Source of the DNA: Balamuthia mandrillaris
Lineage: Eukaryota > Discosea > Longamoebia > Balamuthiidae
DNA length: 64,000 nucleotides
Direction: 5' to 3'
Assembly (NCBI GenBank): GCA_031835245.1
Contig: JAVKOQ010000059.1
Coordinates: forward strand, 124,001 to 188,000
Shown piece after piece: positions 55,793 to 64,000 of the stretch (its first letter is position 1; each line of letters opens with the position of its first letter). The notes beneath the pieces are model-generated. The model was not told the origin of the DNA and did not search any database. It saw only the letters and a list, made by a program, of their open reading frames with translations. The translations under genes and the position numbers were made by a program.

Positions 55793-56650
55793 ATGGGAAA
55801 GGAGGAAACCAGCGAGGCGGCCCTGCTCTCCGCCCAACGGCAACGAAGGGGCAGCAAGGAGGTGGAGTACATCAACTTCAAGCGGCTGCTCTCTCGCTGC
55901 GAGCATCAGGTCAACGAGTTGCCCAGTACTGCACCTCCTTTGCAGCAGGCACGATTGCAAAAGGTTAACCCTTCCCAGCTTTCTTCTTCTGTGAAGTATG
56001 ATCCTGATCTGATCCAATTCGATTCACTCAAATAGTATTTAGAAGTGCTGACAAAGCAACTTGTGCACTTACAACGTTGTGAGGTGGAGGAGGCTGCTTC
56101 TGAAGAGGCGTCTCCACAAGCTGCAGCTCCTGCTACTACGCTTTTGGTTTCTTCTTCTGCTGATCGTTTGTTGTTGACAAGGAGGACGGACAAGGGGGAA
56201 GTACTCAATGCCGAGGTTCTAAAGTCTTTGGAGAAGAGGCTGCATAACCTTCAACAGGCCATCCACAGAAAGAACCTCCCTCAAGAGGTCGACATGCGTG
56301 CCATGTTGATGGACTTGCCTCTTCAAGCTTCTGCTTCTTCCTCCTCCAGTATTGATGCTGTGACAGCAAGCGCAAGCAGAAAAGAGGAAGAGAGAGAAAG
56401 CAAAGTGGAGTTGACAGCAACTACCAACGAAGAAAAAGAAAAGGAGAAGGAAACAAAAAAGGAGAATGAGAAAGAGAAAGAAGAGGAGACTGAAACAGAG
56501 GACGCGGGTGAATCTGAGGAAGAGAAAGAGGAAGAGAAAGATGGAGTGCAAGCACGGCGGCCAGCATCAGGACCATGGCCTAAGGGCGACGCCGAAGATG
56601 AAGGTGATAGTCTCGCGTCAACTGAGGGAGATGGTCTTCGGTACAGAGGG

Positions 56651-56692
<42 letters not shown>

Positions 56693-57294
56693 ATCTTTCG
56701 TCTCTCCCTTCTCTTTGCTTCTGTCTCACTTCTCTTCCCACCTCTTTGTCAACTCTTCTCCTTTCTGTTAGGAAAGACAAAAGCAAACGACAAGACAACA
56801 AAAAAGGAGGAGTATCTGCCTTCATCTCCTCTCTCAAGTCCAAACATCAACACCAAAAGCATATCGAACGCAAACTACTTCTCGACCAAAACGACGAAGA
56901 CTCTTCCGATGACGAGCTCTTCAAGGAGGAGTTAGACGGTTCCGCCTTCCAAAAGACTAGCGACGGCAGCGCTCTCAACCTGGAAGACCAAGTGGACCTC
57001 TTCGAGAGAGAGCGCGAGCAGTTGACCGGCGACATGGTCTCTATGGTGGGCAAGCTCAAGTACAACAGTTTGCGCGTGGAGGAGATCATTCGCAAGGACA
57101 ACTCCAAGCTGGAGGACCTGGACCACCTGACGGAGCTGAACCTGAAGAACATCAGCGGGGAGAACAAGAGCTTGGCAAAGCACAACAGCGGGGTCTCCTC
57201 GGCGACTTGTTGGTATTGGATCATCCTGTTGTTTGTGGCATTGATTTTCGTGTGGATGATCCTCCTGATGAAGATGTTTCCAAAGAGGAGATAA
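55793..57294 (+). CDS. USE1-like ER SNARE
   Basis: Seen: exons 55793..55963, 56036..56649, 56772..57294; 435 aa. The N-terminus has VEYINFKRLLSRCEHQVNE, then YLEVLTKQLVHL, an Ala/Ser and Glu/Lys-rich expansion, then LRYRGKDKSKRQDN. The SNARE region is EREREQLTGDMVSMVGKLKY, NSLRVEEIIRKDNSKLEDLD, ending in a C-terminal TM anchor (YWIILLFVALIFVWMILLMK). Known: USE1 (with SEC20, syntaxin-18 and SEC22) mediates Golgi-to-ER fusion; human USE1 begins with the same NLxRLLSRCE motif and has a KDNxxL block after the SNARE core. The acidic middle is longer than usual. Donor GG|GTAATC and the (TC)n intron fit local splice habits. Confidence 0.9.
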
Positions 57295-57375
57295 ACTTTC
57301 AACGAATGTACAGAGAAGCAAAAAAAAAAGTCTGAGAAGAAAAGCTATCCTGAGTACATGATAAATACTTTGTGT

Positions 57376-60300
57376 TTACTGCATAGGCAAAATAGAAACA
57401 CGAAGTCCTGGCAACCAATGCTTGTGCTCATCCCCGTAGTACAAGTAGGCCGAGGAAGAGGGCCCTGTAAACGTTCCTGCCACGCTGGCCACCGCCTCCA
57501 CCCTTACCTCCTTCTGTTCTCCTGGTGCCAATGAACGCCAGTAGAGAACGAGCTCGCGGTTGCCGCCGCGAAGCTCAAAGAAAGAGATCTCTCCGCTTCG
57601 AACGAGTTCCTGCAATTGTTCGTACCGAGGCTCGAGGCCAGCGGGAATGCCGATGCGAGCTAATGCCATTCCGGTTCCTCCTTCTTGGTTCTTGTTGGCG
57701 AGGCGAACTTGGATAAAAGCGGTGTCGCCTTCAGGGAGAACGTGAAGAGGAGAAGGAGAAGAAGTAGAATCTGGAGAGATAAAAGAGGTGGAGAGGGAGA
57801 GTTGACATTGAGAGGAGGAAGGAGGGAGAGGAGAGAGGTGTTGGATGAGAATGGAGTAGGGGATGCCGCTAGAACAGGTCTCGCCATCTGGGTAATAAGA
57901 CAATTCCAACGTGTACTTTTGGTTTGGTTTGACTGGTTGAAGCACATCCTCTAATATTATGTTTTGTAAAGTAAGTCACCCGTCAAGAAAGACAGAAACA
58001 GAGAAGAAAGAGCTAACCAGGGAAGAATAACGGTTCCATCGTCTCCTTAGTAAAATGAAGTCGATGCACTTCCTCGCCATTCACTTTGAGCGCAACAGCA
58101 CCTCCGCAGGGAGAGCCTTTCGCGATGTCATACCTAATTATAGCCTTAAGGGCGAGAATGGTGCCTTGCGTGCTGCCAAACTTGCCATCCTTGCAGCGAG
58201 CCACCAACCACTTCATGCCTTCCTCCACATTCGCGCTGAACTCATCGTCTTCCATCCACACCAACAAAGCTAAACTCTGTTCAAAATCAAAATTAGTTTA
58301 GACTCTAACAAGCAAATAACCTAAAGACAAACCGTTGTTTCAATTAACAAAGAGTCACCGCAAGACATGGTAATAGAGGTCTTGGCGCCCACCACGCTTC
58401 CATCTGATGCATTTTGGTATTTGATGAGAGAGCGGGCCAATGACTTGGCCTCCTCTCTGTGACCCAAGTGGAAGAGAGAGCTAGCCACCAAGGCCAAGAA
58501 ATAAGGGTCTTCGGAAGAGCGAGCAAGTTCTTGCAGCTTATTTAGTTGTGGTCCTAGCAGATCTACTTTTACCCCTGCTGATGTTAATGCCCATACCGCG
58601 TAGGCACTTTTTTGTTTACGTAAATAAGACGAAACAACGAAGCAAGAAGAATGGAGTAAGTGTACTTGGTAATGTCTACTGGAGCGCGGCCGAAAGAGTC
58701 AAGAGCTTGTTCACTTCTTTTAAATCCTCCGTTGTCATCGTCTTTGATGGACAACAGCCATGCCTTTGTTCTCTCTATTAACGCCTGCATCCATAAAAAA
58801 AAGTAAGAAGGATGAAAGAGAGCTGGAAGGGGAGAGAGAGAGAGAGAGAGAGAGAGTAAGAGTTTGGATAGGGTCACGAAACAAACCTCAATGCCAGAAA
58901 GATTAGGCATGACGCTAGCCATCTCGACAAACTCCATGAGGCCATACGCAGAGAGGGCGTCATGTGGTGGCGTACTGCCAAACCATTCAAAGCCGTCCTC
59001 CTTCGTTTCAAAGCCCTGGAGCCTATCATATCCTTTTGATCGGAACGTATAAATATGGCTGAAGCAGAACAGAGACGTAACAAAAAAATAAAGAGTAAAA
59101 CCTTTTTCCAAAATATTAGTAGCTCGCGTGACCAAAGGCGGCGGAACATTGGAGTGCGTTTGGAAGTACTTGAGAGCGAGGATCAAGGGATAGATGGTGG
59201 AGCTGCTCTGTTCGAAGCAGCCATAAGGCTCACGTATGAGCGCCTCCAAAGCTTGCAGCAAGTTGGCTACAGGAGAAGGATAGATGCGAATCGAAGAACG
59301 GAATGATCTAACGTCACGTGGAAGTTCAAACGTTGATGTTGCTGCAGGTGTTGACGAGGAAATTGGCTTGAGCATTCCACCAGCGTGATGAGCTGTTGGA
59401 AAGCCCAATGGAACGACTTTGGCGTATCGTGTGACTTTATCATGATGCGACTGATCAGACATGGCACTCACCGAAATACCAAACGAAAAGGAATCAGGCG
59501 AATTCAACAACTCATTGGAAGAAGACGGTGAGGGTGAAAATGAGGAAGAAGTGGCGTTGCCAATGTCGATTTGAAGGAGCTGACGAGAACGCTGGCCAGA
59601 GTGGACGTTGACAGGAAGAAGATTTGCAGTGGCTCGAGGCATCGTTACAGATACTGGGAATGAAGAGGAAGGTAAAAGAAGAGAGGCCTCTGTCTTCACT
59701 CGAAGCGAGGAAGGGACCTCGTTGGCAATAGTAATGGGCACGATAATAGAGTCGCCTTCACTCACTTCGAATGGAAGTTTTATGTCCGCATAAAATGGTT
59801 TCTATGTGTTTGTATTTTGTTTCTTACATGAGAGAGAGAGAGAGAGACAACAGAAAATTTGTAACTAATACGGACCTTGGATTGGAAGAGGACATCAGTG
59901 CTGTTTATATCAGTTAAAGAAGAGGCCGTATCAAAGTGTAACCCATCGACCTGGATCCTAAAGGTGGTAATAGAATCGCTCAGAGTGAAGTTAAAGGTGT
60001 GCTCTCCAGAAGACATCTTGTTCCATGGCAGCCAATAGAGCGTCTCCGTGAAGTCAGAGCGCTCACTTCAAAATAACAAAGTCAATTGACATTGCCACAA
60101 AAACAAGAACAAAACTAAAAACAAATAAAACTAAACAACAAACCTATTTTGTTCCTTTCGTTGTGTTCTAATGTGGGCAAAAGCGCGTTGTGGATATGAA
60201 ACAACGGTCAGTGGTCGTACGTTGCTCCAACCATCTTCCGCTGCCGTAGTAGTCGTTACCTCGTCTTTTGCTTCCGCCTTTTCTCCTTCGGAAACACTTT

Positions 60301-62707
60301 CCACTGCAAATGCTAGGTTCTGTGCAATGTCAGCATCCTCCTCTAAAGCGCCTCTTCCCATATCTCTCATCGCTGCTCCTACCATAGCATCCATCATCAT
60401 CATTTCAGGAGCTCCTCCAGCCATGCCAAACATAGCCTCTGGCACCGCCTTGAACATCATGCGCCTATGCAGAGACGGAGGGGGTGGAGGCTCGTATCTC
60501 TCCTTTTGAGCAAACAGGCGTTCTGCTCTTGCTCTGTCTCTCTCGAAGAAGGTTACTGGATCCTCGAACACGAACTTTCTCCATCCTTGTGTTCCCAACA
60601 AAAGAGCCAGATTCCGGGATGCATTCTCCTTTCTCGCCACCGTTGTCTCAGCTTCGCGTTCTTCTTTCGATTTGGTCCAATCTATGGTTTCCACAGGAAG
60701 AAACGTGTTGGCATCTCCCAAGCGAGAAACTTCATCTTCCAAATACACCATCGCCGCCATTCGTGGTTGCCTTTGTCGCTTATCCACCATGTTGAGCGCT
60801 GCGTCATCCGTAACAACAACACTAAGAATGGCGTCTCGGGCCAGTCTTCCATTCTCATCTCTCGCCGTCACTTTCACGCTAACGTTCTCTCCCGGTGAGT
60901 AATGGCTCTTGTCGAGAGCTACATCGATGGCAAAGGCCTGTTCTCGCGGTTGTCTGAACAACAGTGTTTCTGCCTTGGCTACCCACCTCTTAACCTGTCG
61001 TTGTTTTTGAGGAATCTCTTTATCCGGGACTGTAAGTTGTTGGAGCTCAAAAGCAGTAACACGAAGGACACCCATGGGAGCAGAGGGCAGAGCAAAGCTG
61101 ATCTGATGCCGGCTATTTTGAGTGAAGCGCAGATAGTATGTAGCCAGCTCTCGCTCCTTTTGGAAGATGGATACTTTAACCTTTTGTGGTTTCTGGTAGA
61201 GTTCTATGACAACACAATAACAGAAATATAAGAAAAGCAAAAGAACAAACAAACACCAAATCCCAAAAAACAAACAAGGTAATTACCACTCGCGTCCCTT
61301 TTCCTGAGCGCAACGTCTACAACAGCGGGCTCCTCGTAGCCCAAAACTTTGTTTTTGGCGGTCAGCACAATGCCATCCTCTTCCACCTTTGGCAGGTCGA
61401 TGAACTTCTCGCGCAGTCCTCCCGGTTTGATCACTCGCAACTTGTAGGACATTCCAGCTTCTGGAACAAAGGAAAATAGCCCTCTGCCTTCATGGTCCGG
61501 GCGAATGCGATCTACTCCGTCAACCGTTTGTACATCATCATTCTCCTTTGACGCGACCACTAGCTCAGCTTCCAAGAGGTCCAAAGGATCGCCGGTGATG
61601 GGATTGGAGACCTGATAGTACACTTGATTGGGCCAGTCTGCCACCAAATATCCGCCTTCTGGATAAAAGTCGACCACGGCTCGTTGCAAGACGAGAGGAA
61701 TGGTCTTGGTTTTGGTTTCCAGCACTCCTCCATCGGAGACCACCGCCGACAGCGTTCCCGTTGGATCTTTTCCATCGTCACTGTTTTGGAAGCTGTCAGG
61801 AAGCTTGAAGGTGAAGCGAAAAGTGCCAGTGGAGGTATCCACTTGGAGTGGCGCTTCCTCGGGGGTAGAATAGACGAGCTGCCCGGAGATGTAAGCGCAA
61901 ATGCTCGCCGTGGCTGCAGAAGGAACGCCTCCTTCCCTTCGTCTCACGCGTCCCACGCCGGTCACAACGTCTCCTGGGCCATACCCTCCATTACCTTCTT
62001 CTTCTTCTCCTTCTCCTTCTCCTTCTGCTATCTTCCCTTCACCGTCGTCCCGCAGAAAGTGGAGGTCAATGTTCAAAGGAGAGGGTCTGTAGTCCCTAAT
62101 GGTGAAGTTGCGCTCCGCAGAGGGCAGCGAGGAGGAGTGGATGCGAAGCCGGTAGTCGCCGCCGGCCGTGCCAGCAGGGATCTGCCACACGTTGGAGTGG
62201 GCTGGCGTGCGGTCCTCGTCGTAATACTGCTGGTGGCGATACCACCGGCGCTCGTCCTCCTCTTCATCCTCCGGCTCAAAGTGCTGTGGGTCAAAGGAGT
62301 GAAGCACAGAGCCTTGGGGAGAGACGATCTCTGCCGTGTAGTAGGCGTCGATGGGCTCCTTGGTGAAGCTATCCAGCGCAAGCACTCGGAAGAACACTTG
62401 CTCGGTTGGTTTGTAGATCGGTTTATCTGTTGTTTGTTGAACAAAAAAAAATGATGAGAAGAAAAGAGAGGAAGGAAGAAAGGACAGGAAGGAAACCTGT
62501 GGAGATGTAGACGGCAGCCCTTTGGAAGCCTTGGTTGGGCGGGTAGAAGAACACCCGTGAGCCGTCCTCCTCCGGGTGGTCGTTGGCCTCGTCCCTGTTC
62601 TGACAAAACGCAATGGTGCTCAGCAGGACGAACATGCCAAAGCCCATGACCAGCCACATCTGCGTCTTCAACGTCATCGTAACCCCAAAACGGCGCAGCA
62701 CCGGCAT
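57376..62707 (-). CDS. Membrane-anchored alpha-2-macroglobulin-like protein with CFEQ thioester
   Basis: Seen: ten exons, 62497..62707, 61287..62426, 60144..61203, 59876..60065, 59102..59801, 58887..59032, 58666..58784, 58333..58606, 58018..58276, 57376..57950; 1557 aa. The N-terminal anchor (MWLVMGFGMFVLLSTIAF) precedes macroglobulin domains: TDKPIYKPTEQVFFRVLALD, YSPGENVSVKVTARDENGRL, ERSDFTETLYWLPWNKM, KPFYADIKLPFEVSEGD. The thioester is PYGCFEQSSSTIYP (Cys1062, Gln1065), followed by GYDRLQGFETKEDGFEWFG, GRAPVDITNAYAVWALTSAG and KDGKFGSTQGTILALKAI. Known: A2M proteins trap proteases or tag surfaces through a reactive thioester, usually CGEQ; bacterial types are membrane-anchored and use CLEQ/CxEQ. 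Inferred: a bacterial-style A2M adopted by the eukaryote, now with nine introns. The bait region is not identified; the Met-rich stretch near 60370..60470 is odd. Confidence 0.9.
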
Positions 62708-63122
62708 CCCCCTCCCCTTTCCTGCTTCAATATTTTTTTTTCTCTGTTGTTGTTGTTGTGGTTGTTGTGGTCTTCAAACAAATGGAAACGCGTTGGTATA
62801 ACCAAAAACTAACAATGAAATGGAAATGAATGAGTATTTATATATGTTGGAGGGGATCATGGGGTAGGGAGGCCGCCACGTAGAGCGGCAAACAGGCGTG
62901 GCCGAAACTTATTCGTTGGCTTTCTTTTTTCTTCTTGAAAACGGAGGGGCCCTCCGTTTGAAATTTTATTGGTGGAGAAATTTCAAAAATCAAAGAGGTG
63001 GACCTATCGCATGAGGACACGTATGGATCGATCGGATTAAGCCTATAGAAAATCAAAAACGCTGCTATCCGTTGTCACGTGGATTTGTTTTTTTTTTTGT
63101 TTTTTTTTTTTGGCTGCGTGGA
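62708..63122. promoter_or_regulatory. 415-base gap, A2M gene promoter side
   Basis: Holds the A2M 5' leader (minus strand) and the 3' flank of the SET gene. There are long T runs near 63089..63112. I see no TGTCGTC or GTCGAC copy and no gene. Confidence 0.4.
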
Positions 63123-64000
63123 TTAATGGGAGGTGCTGTAACGTTGGCGCATGTTCAACAACGTTCGTTTCTCTCCCATGCGAAGCAGAACCGCACATAA
63201 CTTTTTCCACTCTGCTTCTCCTCCTCCTCCGGTTTCTTCGTTCTTCTCCCGTTTGTCACATGTAGTCTTGCCTTTCTTCTCCTTCTTGTTGCCTCCTGCT
63301 TCTCGTTCGTTTGCCTTTCGATCCCTTTGCCGACTTTCCAACAACGACAACAGCTTTACATCCTCCTCGTAACTTGTCGTAAACACGTCTTTGCCGAGCA
63401 GCAACTCCGCCAACCGACAGAGAAACCGGTTCGTCTTTGCTTGAGCGTCTTGCAATTGCAACCCATTGCCTTCGTTCTCCTCCTCTCCAGCCATTAGCCG
63501 TTGATGCTTTCTCTCGATGGTGAACTCTCGTGCCGTCAAGAAATAAACGCGCAGCACCGTCAACAGGTTCCAAGAAACCTCTCCTGAAGGCCAAACATAG
63601 AATTCTCTGCAAAAAAGAGAAAAAGTAACGGAGAGAATCAAGCGAGGAAGATACGAGAGTAGAGATTAGAGTAAAGAGAAAAAACAAAGCAGAAGAATAG
63701 AGATAGAACGAAGAAGAGACGAGTACCCGAAGAGAAGACCAGCGTCGGTGAGGGCAGTGTCTTTTTCCTCCTTTAGAGGTATGGAAGATGAGCATAGCCA
63801 TTGCAAAGGGTCATCAAAGGTGTAAACATCTTCCTGATTGTCATTTAGCACAAAACCATACAAGTGCAACAACTGAGTATTGCCATGTTTGCCATAACAT
63901 ATAAATACCTTTATGAAGTACACGAGTTATAAAAGTTGGGAACATTAAAACTAAGTTTAAAAACGTCAACGATACAAAACTTGTTCTCCTTTTTTGAATG
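63123..64000 (-). CDS. SET-domain methyltransferase, 3' part (SETD3/LSMT-like)
   Basis: Seen: exon pieces 63981..64000 (continues beyond the right edge), 63727..63908, 63123..63606; about 227 codons here. The junctions rebuild KKGEQ|VFICYGKHGNTQLLHL then YGFVLNDNQEDVYTFDDPLQ, the end of a SET domain (the Y-G-x-H-x-N and YGF-L-xDN motifs). Next is a helical substrate-binding region (LLTVLRVYFLTAREFTIERK, LGKDVFTTSYEEDVKLLSLL) interrupted by a Lys/Glu low-complexity loop, ending LLRMGEKRTLLNMRQRY. Known: the SETD3/Rubisco LSMT class methylates lysine or histidine (actin His73 for SETD3) and has this SET plus C-terminal helical layout. Substrate cannot be told from this part. Confidence 0.82.

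Overview
This is a nuclear contig from a gene-dense, intron-rich unicellular eukaryote. Short GT-AG introns, ubiquitous Ser/Lys/Glu-rich protein stretches, CT/AG microsatellites, F-box/ankyrin genes, a Frizzled/Smoothened-like receptor, a WH2 actin regulator and Kelch/Cys-rich surface proteins together suggest a free-living amoeba, probably Amoebozoa of the Acanthamoeba/Balamuthia kind. That placement is an inference from gene content. There is no rRNA, tRNA, CRISPR or plasmid-type sequence. All gene models below were assembled by eye from splice sites and reading frames; unless noted, exon phases add up to a whole number of codons.

Layout. 0-5 kb: 5' part of a WDR20-like WD40 gene (-), a damaged F-box/ankyrin gene (+), and an F-box gene (-). 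5-11 kb: a 2-oxoglutarate/Fe(II) oxygenase (-), a DNAJB/Sis1-type co-chaperone (+), a WH2/DFRxxL actin-binding protein (+), and a small type I membrane protein (-). 11-17.4 kb: a spinster-like MFS transporter (+), then two tandem HPP-family membrane proteins (-), both 301 aa with the same intron plan. 17.5-25.6 kb: a CDC7-like kinase (-), a Frizzled-like receptor (-), and a DNL zinc finger protein (+). 25.6-37.3 kb: a GRAM protein (-), a Kelch/Cys-rich type I receptor-like protein (-), a WD40-like protein of a plant/protist family (+), a TLC-domain protein (+), and a second small type I membrane protein (+). 37.3-44.5 kb: an F-box/SPRY gene (-) with an inverted decayed copy of its last exon beside it, a large type I surface protein (-), and a tentative SAP-domain gene (-). 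44.6-47.4 kb: an AT-richer island with remnants of a DNA transposon. 47.5-64 kb: a tiny gene, an ankyrin/multi-TM protein (+), FAD glycerol-3-phosphate dehydrogenase (-), a USPL1-like zinc protein (-), a GST (-) divergent from the SNARE USE1 (+), a membrane-anchored alpha-2-macroglobulin-like protein (-), and the 3' end of a SET-domain methyltransferase gene (-).

Gene-organisation themes. Genes are mostly housekeeping and not functionally clustered. A short motif, TGTCG(A/T)C, recurs upstream of many start codons. In the TGTCGTC version it keeps a sense orientation and mostly lies about 40-80 nt before the ATG, so it looks like a core promoter or initiator element. Simple repeats lie mainly in introns and are pyrimidine-rich on the sense strand whichever way the gene runs. 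Many 3' splice sites are A-rich (AACAAAAG type) rather than preceded by a pyrimidine tract. The closest thing to an undescribed system here is this promoter/splicing grammar. Of the proteins, the most interesting are the WH2-DFRxxL actin binder, the thioester A2M anchored by an N-terminal segment, and the paired HPP genes.
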